From: Lichtheimia corymbifera B2541
Taxonomy: Eukaryota > Mucoromycota > Mucoromycetes > Mucorales > Lichtheimiaceae
Direction of reading: 5' to 3'
Assembly: GCA_000697475.1 (NCBI GenBank)
Contig: JNEU01000923.1
Span: 1-62,608, forward strand
Length of the DNA: 62,608 nt
The notes beneath the pieces are model-generated. The model made no database searches. It worked only from the letters and a program-made list of their open reading frames with translations, and had not been told where the DNA came from. Shown here piece by piece: positions 37,110 through 48,275 of the stretch (positions are counted from its first letter, which is position 1; every line of letters starts with the position of its first letter). The position numbers and the translations under genes were made by a program.

Positions 37110-38090
37110 AGGTTGCTCATCTTGACCTCAAACTTGCACAGAAGATGCTTTTGGGTATGCTGATCAACTTTGTATTAATAAAGAACTCATGCTTCATTCA
37201 AAGATTTTGGATGGGAGGGTATAATGTGGGGTTCACTATGATCGACGGAAATTCCGGACCCGCCCGGATTCATTGAAATGCCATTTAGTATGCATAATCT
37301 TGGGATTCACCATTTCAAGCCTGAAACTTGGTAAGAAGATTCCCTGAGTCATGCTGATCAACTCCATTCATTTAAAAACCGTATGCTTCATTATGATGTT
37401 TTACGAATCGGGCGGCCCAAATATAGGAGAGATGATGGATGGACGGAACGCAAGTAGGGTGTATAGTGCACCCCCCCGCCGTTGTCCACCTCCATCGTGA
37501 AACTTCGTCAGGCCGTGGGCTTTGACATGCTGGCCAACTCCATTCATATTAAAGTCGCAGTCTTCATTGTGAGAATTAAAATGGGAGCGTCGGATGATGA
37601 ACGGATGTTATTATATGTAGAGCGGGTGGCCCATAGCCTCGAGATCGCCCATCTCAAACCTGAAACTTTCACACAAGATTCTCTTGGACATTCTGATCAA
37701 CTTTGTTCTCATAAAGGGCCCATACTTCATTTGAAAATCTTGAATGGGAGGATATAATGTGGGGTTTACTATGATGGACGGGAAACTCCGTACCCGCCGG
37801 AAATCACGAAATGTCGATTAGTATGCATTACCTTGGGATTCCCCATTTCGAACTTGAAACTTGGTAAGAAGGTACTCTCTGTCATGCTGATCAGCTCCAT
37901 TCATTTAAAAACCGCATACTTCATTACAAAATTTTGAATGGGAGCGTCCACATGCAGGAGGGATGATAAATGGACGGTCTATGGCCCCCGAGATTGCACA
38001 TCTCGAACTTGGCACTTTTACACAAGATGCTCTTGGGCATGCTGATCAATTTTATTCTCATAAAGCCTCCACGCTTCATTATGAAAATTT
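37110..38090. repeat. Degenerate tandem array, right arm (six units)
   Basis: Six units around 37140, 37335, 37510, 37665, 37870 and 38025 share GCTGATCAACT(T/C)-like cores followed by sequence ending in CTTCATT. Two sub-types are visible, one with TTGTTCTCATAAAG and one with CCATTCATTTAAAAACC. The array is the reverse complement of the left-arm array but has two more units. Confidence 0.65.
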
Positions 38091-38160
38091 CTAGAAACAG
38101 GCACCTTTATGTTTTGCCTATACTGCAATACGAGTGATGGAGCTGTTACTGCTAATTGAT

Positions 38161-38198
38161 CATGTCGAGAGCACTATAGACAAGATGCTCTCGGCATG
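38161..38198. repeat. Short hairpin just outside the right arm
   Basis: CATGTCGAGAGCA is followed, after 12 bases, by TGCTCTCGGCATG. Twelve of 13 positions pair. It lies about 40 bp beyond the end of the giant palindrome. Confidence 0.75.
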
Positions 38199-40932
38199 AA
38201 ATAGCACGTATTGGTTACACAGGTGTCATTGATAGGTTGCTGCATAAATGGGATCATGGCTGCCTTTGGAAGGGTGCGTCCATAAACAACATCAATAAAA
38301 GCTGTATCAAGTTATGACATGTCGGGTGTAGGGTACGAGCTGCGTAAACCTAAGTGGTTGGTCACACGTCCTGAAACACGCTCTTGTTAAAGTCACCTCA
38401 CTTAGTTGTAACGAAAGACGTACATATATTCCTTACAAGACCGATAACCGAGGCACTTTATTATTGTACCATCTAGGATATAATCCACAAGCAACAAGAA
38501 GAGGGGAACAAGCTAACTAAGTCCAAATGGATAATAAATGATGCTTCTATCACGATCACTATCTGAGACATAAATAGAAAAGAATGGGATACTGCATGCG
38601 TCTTTCTATGTATCAGCCGGATATGAGGAATTAGCCAAGTAAGAATCATCTTGCCGAGAATGAGTAAACCTCAAGTGTATGTATCATTGTTGCCTCTATA
38701 AACAAAGGAAAGCAAATATGCAGGAAACAGATTAATAACCAAATCACCATCGATACCGTCACCCTCATACCAACCAAAGGCTTGTTGTTGTTCTCATTCA
38801 TCCTCTCCCATAAAGAAAGAATGATCCCACATCGCCTCAGTCGTCAAAGAGTAACCCGCCAACATACACCACGAGAAGAATGCGTTGTTGTGAACCTAAG
38901 TCAAATGGAAACTAGATACAGGCTGGGAGTCGAACCCAACGACGTGATGATGCCCAAATTACATCGCCTGATCAAAAAAGCTATTGTCTTTGTTCACTGA
39001 ACTTGCCTTTTTCGTATACGTAAAGACCTTTGTTCTTGGGTTGCCGATACCGAAACAATGGTGTACATAGTGTAGTTGAGCCGAAACAGAAAGCCAAACG
39101 AACCAACGTCTTTGAGATCAGTCATGCCGTCTACACAAACTACCCCGTCAATGGAACAACTTCTGTTGCTACATTGGTCTCTGAATGTACCTGTTGCATA
39201 AAGTGTGTTGGAGCGGCATAGCAACGAGCAAGAAGAGCGACGAAATCACCATGGCTACCACCACCTACTACACCCCCTGACTATGAGTATTCAGCATTGT
39301 ATTGATACCTCACAACCAATGAGAGCATTACCTTGACGGGGATGCGGTGAATGGAGGGATAAAGAGAAGCGTTTGTCTCAAGTCGTGGAGCTGCTCCTGG
39401 TTTCCCAAATTAAATTCTTCACTGGATTACACTGAGCTTAGTTGTACACCCATCTGACACAATAAAGAATAAGCAAATATTTGGACGACTGAATGAGTTG
39501 AAGATAGCCAGCGGATCTCGCGTAAAATCCTGCTAGGATAAGAGTATACATCACTGCGGGGAGGGCCCTATACACAATTATCCAGCATGCATGATCACAT
39601 GCGGATCGATAGCCATAGATGTGGAAGTCGGCATTGAACTGGTGGCACCAATTTCAGCTGCCGTGACAACCGAAACCCTTGATAACGTCGTCAAGGGCAT
39701 CATTATTCGTTCACGCAACATGTACTTGTATCAGCTGATGATCCACTGGACTAGGCATTGTTTATGTAACCATGTAAGCGAGGTTGGCGAGCCTTATTTC
39801 ATTGAGTATATAATGTGAGAATACTACGTAAGATTCGGCGACGGGTAATCCTAGGAGGAGCAATGCGTCAAAGATAACGACCAATTGCTCTAGAATTCGA
39901 TATCCCTATCAACCACCAGACATGCTCTGTTGTCATCGGCAGTATCATTTCCTTCTTCATTTGACCTGAGTGTTTCCATAAGTGGCATACGATTACGTAG
40001 TGAAGAAACGATCACATTCGTCGGTCCCGAGAATCCGACTTCCAATATTATCAACATTATCACTGACGAGCAATGACTGTATCAGCCAAAGAGCTTCATT
40101 GAGATCCTCTATAGGTTCATGGAAACGAATCATATTTGAAAATATCGGTATGCAAACGTATCAATTTACGACGCAAAATCAAGATCCCCGGATCAAAAAC
40201 CAAAAAGATGAGACAAACTAGTAAAGTGTAAAGGTTTACCCCGAATGGGGTCGATCTGCCAAGGCTTGTGTGTTTGTGGATCATACCGCGCTATAAAAAA
40301 TTTCCAGGGAAAACAAGGTCCCGAAAGCATATGGTCATTGGGTTTATGGCAATGCTTGCCAATTTTCAGCACAAGAATGGATTCATTTATATAAAGATAA
40401 ATTATCCAAGGCATTGACATGAAGCAACTATAATTGCCCGTCATCATTGAAGGGATTCAATGAGGATCGGTTCGATGCCGTGAACACCCCGTGCCTGAAT
40501 CAAAAAGCATTTGCAGTGACACAGAAAAAGTAATAACATTTTTGCACTCCGTATGTGTAGTTTCCGCGCCGGTCGAGATCAATGTATCAGATCAGAACGC
40601 CAACAAGCCTGTTACAAGTCGGCACATTTTTCTTCGTTAAAGTATCTAGTGTCCTCTTTGGAACGAAGAAGGGAAAAACAGAGGTACAAGGGTGTATATT
40701 ACTGTTTAGGATATACAATGTTACATTTTGCATTGCAAAAGAGAAAAGAACGATTCGGAAAAAGCATTTCACCGGATAACTAAAACGCCAGCAGCGTGGA
40801 GGAGAAGGCAAGACCAACCCAGATCTTATATAAGACCAACAGATCCGCTGGAAATGCTCTTTCCCGATCCGTTACCTTTTTCTCTCTCTTTTTTTTTTTC
40901 TCTATTACAACCTTGTTGGTTTTATATATACC
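38199..40932. other. Gene-poor region right of the repeat block
   Basis: No gene is supported. Short frames exist at 38821-39000 (plus), 39591-39818 (plus) and 40193-40447 (minus), but none matches a family I know and no splice-linked partner exons were found. A stretch near 38380-38480 resembles 32500-32620 in direct orientation. The last 100 bp before the MFS gene is pyrimidine-rich, as in several promoters here. Confidence 0.45.
40867..40910 (+). promoter_or_regulatory. CT-rich tract upstream of the MFS gene
   Basis: A run made almost only of C and T, including a long T run, ends about 25 nt before the MFS start codon. Similar tracts precede the HECT ligase (43716-43747) and LDB-like (about 51805-51845) genes, so it is probably a common core-promoter or leader feature in this genome. 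Confidence 0.5.
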
Positions 40933-42916
40933 ATGGATCCTGAAAAAGCAAAAGCGGTTGACAACGCAGCAGATGAAGACGTAGAACAACAAACGATTCA
41001 TAACGATGGTCAACAACCGAAACCTGATGAAATACGACCGGCCGTTGTTCGAACTGATTCAGAGAAAACGGCTATACCCACAGTCAACCCACCACCAAGG
41101 CGAAAATTCCTTGCACGCATGATATTAGGCGATAGACCTGCTCCCGATCGGCAGTTCTCCAAGAATAAAAAGCTCATGATCTTGGCTACGGTAGCCATTG
41201 CAGGCACCATGTAAGGAAAACCGAGCTGATAGGGTGTTAACAAAGACTCATGCAAAATAACCTTTCTGTTGCAGATCACCTGTTGCAACTACGATCTATG
41301 TATGTATGGATTCACGTTACATTGCATGTCCTATATCCCTGACTCCTTTTTATCCATGCGTTTGCGCTGACATGAAATCATCACATGCAAATAGTACCCC
41401 GCCATTGTCGAAATGCAGTACGATCTCAACACCACGGATACCGCCATGAATGCCTCACTTTCAGTTTTCACATTTGCCACCGCTCTCTTTCCTCTAATGT
41501 GGGCTAGTTTTGGTGACAAGTTTGGCCGTCGTCCTGTATACTTGGTGTCCTTTTTAATTTCAGTCATTGGCAGCGTATGCTGCGCCCTTTCGGTGAACGT
41601 GGGAATGCTCATTGCATTTCGAGCTGTCAGCGCTATTGGATCTTCATCGGTATGTGTGATGCTTTTTATAACCATGATCGTATCACTCATGATTGCTTTT
41701 TTATTTCCAGGTCATGGTAACGTATCATTTAAAGAAATTATGATTCTTCATGCACCTTTTCACACCTCTATTTCAAAAACAGTCCATTGGAGCTGGCACT
41801 ATATCTGATTTGTTTGAAGCTGAAGAACGAGGTCGTGCCTTTGGTTATTACACAATGGGCCCTCTTTTAGGACCTGCATTGGCGTAAGTGTGTTTCGTTG
41901 CATTTTGTTTGGGTTAGCTTACTCATGCATCGGGTCCATAGACCAATCATTGGTGGTTACCTAAGTCAAGGTCTCGGATGGCGAGCCAACTTTTGGTTCT
42001 TAGCGATTTTTGCATTCTGCATCTGGCTTTGCATATTCCTCATTTTACCGGAAACATTGATGAAGCAACCTAAGCAAACCGATCCTTCTGGTGAAAAGCC
42101 AAAATCAAAACATCGTCCAGTGAATCCTATTGCACCTATTACCTTGCTTCGATTTCCCAATGTTGCCCTCACAGTGACCTTCGTTGGTATCTTGTACGTA
42201 TTTTCTCGAGGTTGGAAGCTCTTAAGAGTCAATGCTGATATACTATAGGTTCTTCGTTTGGTATCTCATTAATACCAATTTCACGAGACTTTATCAACAG
42301 CAATATGGATTAGACACCGGCACTACTGGTTTGTGCTATCTTCCGTTAGCAGGTGGAGCCATGATTGGCTGTGTTCTCGGTGGTCGGGTATCGGATCAAA
42401 ACTACCGAAGACGCGTTGCCAAAGCCAAAGAAAATAACCAGGAGGTGTATCCAGAGATGCGTATGGGTAGTCCATTGTTCTATGGTTCTTTGTTCTTGCA
42501 ACTAGCCATTTGTATCGTTTATGGTTGGTGTCTGGAATTCAATGTTCATTATGCTGTCGGCATTGTCATGCTTTTCTTTAGTAAGTTATCAGTGCTCATT
42601 ATCACTTGAGGCGCGATTACTAACATCAGATCCACTAGTTGGCTTTTCCCTAATGATCCCCAATGTCACCATGTCCGCTTACTTGATCGACTGTTTCCGT
42701 AAAAAGGGTGCATCGGTCACAGCCTGTAATAACTTTGTACGATACATCATGGCCGGTATTGGTTCATTGGTTGCTTCTGACATCCAGCGAGCTCTTGGAT
42801 CTGGCATCTTATATACCATTTGCGGTGCCGCCTTGCTGCTATTTTCCAGCCTTCTTATAATCCTTCGTATGAAGGGTAGAGAATGGGCCATCAAACGCAA
42901 GGAACAAGGCTACTAA
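40933..42916 (+). CDS. Major facilitator superfamily transporter (DHA1/drug:H+ antiporter-like)
   Basis: Polytopic plasma-membrane transporter of 511 aa. Exons 40933..41210, 41275..41299, 41395..41649, 41711..41716, 41783..41883, 41942..42193, 42249..42580, 42630..42916, all GT-AG. Exon 2 is 25 nt and exon 4 only 6 nt (GTCATG, coding Val-Met); without it the conserved SSSVMSIGAGTISDLF run cannot be formed. An N-terminal cytosolic tail of about 80 residues is followed by roughly twelve hydrophobic segments. Motif A reads FGDKFGRRPVY after TM2, and the TM5 motif C region reads MGPLLGPALAPIIGG, which marks antiporters. A Lys/Pro-rich central loop (QPKQTDPSGEKPKSK) separates the halves. Substrate unknown; it borders the repeat block. 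Confidence 0.92.
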
Positions 42917-43786
42917 AGTAGTTCGCTCCATTGTTACCCCCTTCTTCGTTCATGGCATAGATCATCAATACTTCATATCTCATTCATTTTGCATTGTATA
43001 ATAGAGCAATCATACTTTCTTCTATATCATATTAAGGAATTATGTATCAGAATGCCTCACACAAAGACTTCAATGGGTACGATATATGTTGAACATCTCT
43101 TGATATTAAGCAGGTTCCTGAATACGATGATGTATGTGCGTCACTAATGTGTTACTGTGATGGAGCAGAGCACAGCGAATAATAGGCCATTGATTTGCTG
43201 CCATCCCTCCTCATTTATGCAATACTAGGTATTCATTATGGGTTATACGCACTAGAGCGATCTCCAGACCGCACATGAAATTTATTGACAGTAATGGATC
43301 TTGCGGACCTTCATGAAAACTGCCACTAAAATGACATGCTCATAAATCAGAATCACTTGACATGTATGTCCAATCACGATTACAGTCATATTCTCATTGA
43401 TCTAATGTAATTAATGCTATAATAGACCACTTTCATGTTTATAGAGCAAGTTGGATATGTAAAGGAGTACAAGTTGTTGTGGCTAATAAACTTTTATCGA
43501 CCTAAAACAAATCAATTCTATTATTTGGCAAACAAAGAAGGCACTCCTCATGTCAGCGGGTGAATGATGATCACATTTGTAGCAACCGGCGATATGACAT
43601 GAGCATGGTGTGCGTGTGTGGTCCACTCAAAATTTAATTTCTATAATGTCTTACAACATTGCTATCATGTACTTGAAGGGCGGCGGCGGGGGACACACTG
43701 CTGTCTTTTTATATCCCTCTCTCTTTCTCTTTCTCTTTCTCTTTTTTGGATAGCATCACCACTCGCAGCAACCACACATTTGTTCA
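42917..43786. other. Intergenic region before the HECT gene
   Basis: No gene seen. Contains the MFS 3' flank, AT-rich spacer DNA, and a run of repeated CTCTTT units (43716-43747) just before the next start codon. Confidence 0.5.
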
Positions 43787-46781
43787 ATGGCGCAATCCAG
43801 TGCCTACAACTTTGAACCTTGGCGTCAAGCATTACACACAATCAAGGATACTGCAGCCTCTCCCAGCGATCGCAATATGCATGTATCCATTGGCAATGGC
43901 AATGTCGTAAAACAACACTCTATTCCCGAACCCATGCTCGCTTCGACAGACCAAGAAGCTCCCGACATGGTAAAACAAGAGCGAACCCATATAGCGAGAA
44001 GGTCTTTCTGATTATTTGACAATAGACAGCTTATGGCAAATGCATGTGCTGCACCAGGTAACATGGAAACAGAGAGCTGGGAGATAAGCAATATATGGAT
44101 GTCGTCAACTTACTCGATAAGAAAGTGAATTGCGTTACCCCGAGAGCGTTTCGAGATTCCGTTGTCCGGTGTGTGATACAGTGAACGACCTTAAACCGCA
44201 TATACGGCAACAACTATCCAACGAGCCCCTCACGTTAAAACGACTCAAACGCAGTGTCAGCAAATGTTCATCCAAGGAAAGAGCGATTCGTAAAGAGAGG
44301 ATGGCAGCTGGTGAACCTGCCGAGACAGCCATCAGCCAAAAGGAATTGGAAAAGTTTTATGAACCTGTCGAGGAGTTGGCGCAAACAGTATTTGGCAGTT
44401 GGGTGTGTCTCAATCACAGCTTTTTGAATGTAAGGAACAAATGGTGGTGCATGCATGCGTGATCATGGGATGCTAAATGTGCTCATTACTATATTTGATA
44501 ATTATTAACAGGGCGAGGAGACATCATTGAATAACAGTGGATTGAATCTTGGCGAGATTGCGGATGCGTACAGGATACTCTTAAGCTTGGTAATGAATGC
44601 ATCAACGAGTCAAATACAGAGGTTACTTACACAAGTAGAGTGATTAGCCTGTGAATGTGGTGCGAGCCATGATGGCAGCAACAGATCGGTTATTGAAACG
44701 ACCAGCAGTACCATTACGGCGTATGAGCGATATTCGGTTTCTGCTGATCATCTTGGAAGTACGTGTGTACATGCTTTATCAACATTTACAACCAACCACA
44801 ACTAATACAACGTATACAGAATCCATTGCTAGCTCAACACAATTTTCATGCCGAGACAAAATATCACCACAACCTACTTAAACGGGTGTTCGGAATGCTC
44901 AGCTGTCTGAACAATGAATGCCATCAAGGGCTCGTCAATTGGTTTTCAAAGTAAGTCTTGTTTGGAGCGAAAAAAAGAACCATTGCTCACGTGAATGTGT
45001 CTTAGGTACACCACCGAAGGATTACGGAACAAGGTGCATCTGGTGCATGCTTTTATCACTTATCGCATCACACGAGCTCAACGAAGTAATCTGGGTTTAC
45101 CGGCTGCCTATGAATCAGAATGGAGAATACGCAGTGGGGCTCGTACCATGGCCATTCTTTGTAAGTGTGTGTTTATTTAGGTCCATTGTGCTTTCATGCA
45201 GACACTGCTGACAACCGATCGTGTAACCTTATTTAGTTGCTGCCAATTGCACAAGTCGGAAGCTCCCAATCTCGGATTTCTACAATGCAATGGTCGATTA
45301 TATCAATCTGATGGGTGATTTTGAATCATGGCAATCAGGATCAGGGTAAGTTTCCTTGGTATACACGGCGGATTGTATGCGATAATATTAACGATGGATG
45401 GTCCATGTTAGAAAATTCGCATTTTGCCAATACCCTTTTCTGATCAGTATGGGAGCCAAGATGCAAATTCTCGAGTCAGACGCTAAACGACAAATGGAAA
45501 CCAAATGGCGAGAAGCGTTTTTCAACATGCTCTTTCATCAAAAGGCGTCCATGCCGTATTTGGTCCTGCGAGTAAGGCGAGAGAATCTGATCGAAGATTC
45601 ACTATTGCAGGTAAATACTGTTTGTTCTTGATATGATATATCAATAACTAACGTCGTATTTTAGCTTGCACAAAATGAACTTGATCTCAAGAAATCGCTG
45701 CGGATAGAGTTTGTTGGTGAAGATGGTGTGGATGCTGGTGGATTGCGTAAGGAATGGTTCCTTCTTCTTGTACGTTCTTTATTTGATCCGCAGTATGGCA
45801 TGTTTACCTATGACGAGGATTCCAATCTTTGCTGGTTCAACCCTGTCAGCTTTGAAAACGAAGATCAATACTTTCTTGTGGGCGTTGTATTGGGACTTGC
45901 CATTTATAACTCGACCATTCTCGATATCCATCTGCCGACGGCATGCTACAAAAAGTTGTTGGGCCACCCGGTGGATCTTTCTGACCTTGGATCTTTTCGA
46001 CCTGGCTTGGCAAGAGGATTTGAACAACTTTTGAACTTTGAAGGCGACGTGGAAGATGTCTTTTGTCGTGCCTTTGTGGCCGAGATTGATACTTTTGGAC
46101 AACGAAAGCTTATACCGCTGATACCCGATGGTGCCAACCGCATGGTGACCAACGAGAACCGACAAGAGTTTATAGATCGCTATGTCGACTTTGTCCTCAA
46201 TGCTAGTGTCGAGAGGCAGTTTGGAGCGTTTAGACGTGGTTTCTACCATGTTTGTGGCGGTAATGCCCTCTCGGTAAGTGAGATGCAATAATAACTTTTT
46301 CTTTGGTACGTTTTCTAATATTAGTACAGCTCTTTAGACCCCAAGAGATTGAATTGCTTGTACGAGGAAGTGAAGAGCCATTAGAGATTGATGATTTACG
46401 AGGGCAAACGGAATATCAAGGGTTTGACCAAGATGAAGATACCATCAAGTAAGTTGGGGAGGGGGGAATTTCAAGGTAGTATCAATGAGGATGGGATGAT
46501 TGACATCTATGAATAGACATTTCTGGGAGATTATGAAGAATATGGAGCCATCTATGCAGCGTAAACTGCTCATGTTTGTCACAGGAAGCGATCGTATACC
46601 AGCCACTGGTGCTACACAGTTGGATCTTAAGATTGCATGCGGTGGGGAGGATTGCAACCGGTTACCATCAGCACATACATGTTTCAATCAGCTGGTTCTG
46701 TATAGATATGAAAGTAGGGAAAAATTAGAGCAAATGCTACACACTGCAATAATGGAAAGCCAAGGTTTTTATGTAAAGTAA
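43787..46781 (+). CDS. HECT-type E3 ubiquitin ligase (HUL4-like)
   Basis: Transfers ubiquitin through a thioester on its HECT cysteine; 764 aa. Exons 43787..43969, 44026..44057, 44126..44429, 44512..44589, 44648..44758, 44820..44950, 45006..45160, 45237..45345, 45412..45610, 45665..46273, 46330..46448, 46517..46781, all GT-AG. An N-terminal zinc-binding motif CMCC...RFRCPVC (around residues 67-87) is assembled across two introns. The HECT domain starts near LRIEFVGEDGVDAGGLRKEWF. It includes DPQYGMFTYDEDSN, GVVLGLAIYNSTILDI, FRPQEIELLVRGSEE and the catalytic-Cys loop RLPSAHTCFNQL near residue 725. It ends GFYVK. The zinc motif plus HECT layout resembles yeast Hul4, but I cannot prove orthology. 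Confidence 0.9.
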
Positions 46782-46928
46782 ATATAACAATGTTCCATCC
46801 CTCTTCAATTGTTGCCATCGTCTAGTCTGCTGTTGTTGTTGTATATACACCACACTCCGCCACCATTTTTATCTGCAACTTCCTCCCTTCAATCCCCACT
46901 TCTTTTAACACACACACGCACGCATCCC

Positions 46929-48275
46929 ATGGTCGATCTGGAAGAGAATATATCTGACACTGGCCAAATCCTTTATGATTGGAACCCACCCACTGGTGTA
47001 TTACAGAACTACTATTACAATGGATCTCGCATTACTAGTTCCGAGGTAAACGTTTCCAAGGTGTTTCCATCTATGCATACTCATTGGAGCAAATCGGAAT
47101 AGATGCGGACCATGTTCTCCAAGCACAGACTACGAGAATACAAAGGGCACAAAGAAAAAGTGCATACGGTTGCATGGAATAGCGATGGACGAAAGCTAGC
47201 TTCGGGATCAGTGGATAAGACGGCGCGTGTATGGACACCACACCGAGGGGTAAATGATATACATTTACACCATTATTCAATGCTAATGGATCATTTACAC
47301 TTAGACTGATATTCGATATTCAGTGGAGCTCAAAGGACACACCGATAGCGTTGATCAACTTGATTGGGATCCAACACATCCAGATCGATTAGCAACAGCG
47401 TCATGTGACAAGACAGCTAGAATATGGGATCAGCGATGTAAGTCATAAGAGAGGATTGGTATATATGGCATTAAATGATATTAATACTCGTGTATTAGCC
47501 GGTAAATGTACATCGGTTATACAGACTGGAGGCGAGAATATCAACATTTGTTGGAGTCCGGATGGCAACAACATCGCTGTGGGCGATAAGAATGATACGA
47601 TCAGCTTCATCGACACACGTACTTGCACAATTATCATGACACAAAAGCATACAGTTGAAGTCAACGAGATTGCATGGAACAATGCCAATGATATGTTCTT
47701 TGTTACCACGGGACAAGGCACTATACGCGCTTACGAATATCCATCTTTACAACTTGTTCATTCTCTCCGTGGACACACTGCCAATTGTTACTGCGTTGAA
47801 GCAGATCCTACCAGTCGCTACCTTGCTGCTGGATCAGCAGATGCATTGGTTTCCTTGTGGGATATGAAGACATTCAATTGCGTACGCTCATTCTCAGAAC
47901 TTTCGTAAGTGTGGATTCTCGTGTATACGAGAGATATGTATTGACAACGACATTAGATGGCCTGTAAGGACATTGAGCTTCAGTTACGATGGTCAATTCA
48001 TTGCATCAGCTTCCGAAGATAGCTTCATTGATATTGTAAGTTGGAGAAGAGCATACACACGGCATCATGCTAATGTCTACTTTTTTATTTTTTAGTCGCA
48101 TGTTGATAGTGGAGAATCAGTCCATCATGTCGAATGTACAGCCGCCATGAACACCGTTGCCTGGCATCCACGTGATTACTATCTTGCATTTGCTGGTGAT
48201 GAAATGTCCTCTGATGGTAAATACGCCGGCAATCTCAGAATCTTTAGCGTCAAGGATCCACGGGAATACTCCTAG
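46929..48275 (+). CDS. THO complex subunit 3-like WD40 protein (THOC3/Tex1)
   Basis: Seven-bladed WD40 protein of 353 aa, the usual THOC3 size. THO/TREX couples transcription to mRNA export in the nucleus. Exons 46929..47045, 47103..47249, 47305..47437, 47499..47904, 47957..48035, 48096..48275, all GT-AG. Repeats include YKGHKEKVHTVAWNSDGRKL, LKGHTDSVDQLDWDP with CDKTARIWD, ENINICWSPDGNNIAVGDK, HSLRGHTANCYCVEADP and LSFSYDGQFIASASED. The C-terminal blade (STAMNTVAWHPRDYYLAFAGDE-like) is the family hallmark. The start is the first ATG of exon 1. An alternative is the ATG at the start of exon 2 (MRTMFSKHRLREYKGHK), which would give a protein 39 residues shorter. Confidence 0.9.

Larger units (their letters stand above)
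33290..38120. mobile_element. Giant imperfect palindrome, foldback transposon-like (about 4.8 kb)
   Basis: The arm at about 33290-35080 is the diverged reverse complement of about 35880-38120. Matching landmarks from outside in: GTAAAACATAAAGGTGCCTG (near 33293) against its complement near 38096-38117; arrays of 150-200 bp units; a stretch reading TGTCAATCCTGC...TTGACTGAATG (34098-34143) against 36900-36945; CATTCACAGCCTTGTCACTC (near 34296) against 36725-36745; and CACTGGTTGGTTTCTGGAATG (near 34972) against 35980-36000. The centre, about 35.1-35.9 kb, is unpaired. No long open frame and no transposase motif was recognised. The shape fits a foldback or large non-autonomous DNA transposon, or a segmental inverted duplication; no target-site duplication was established. 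Confidence 0.6.

Noticed and set aside
38920..38945. tRNA-like T-arm (minus strand GGGTTCGACTCCCA)
   Set aside because: No matching acceptor stem, D-arm or anticodon arm could be drawn at the required distances.
46330..46781. Alternative acceptor 6 bp upstream of exon 11 of the HECT gene
   Set aside because: The upstream TTAG site gives TAC AGC plus the same frame but adds residues before the conserved LFRPQEI; the CAG site was preferred.
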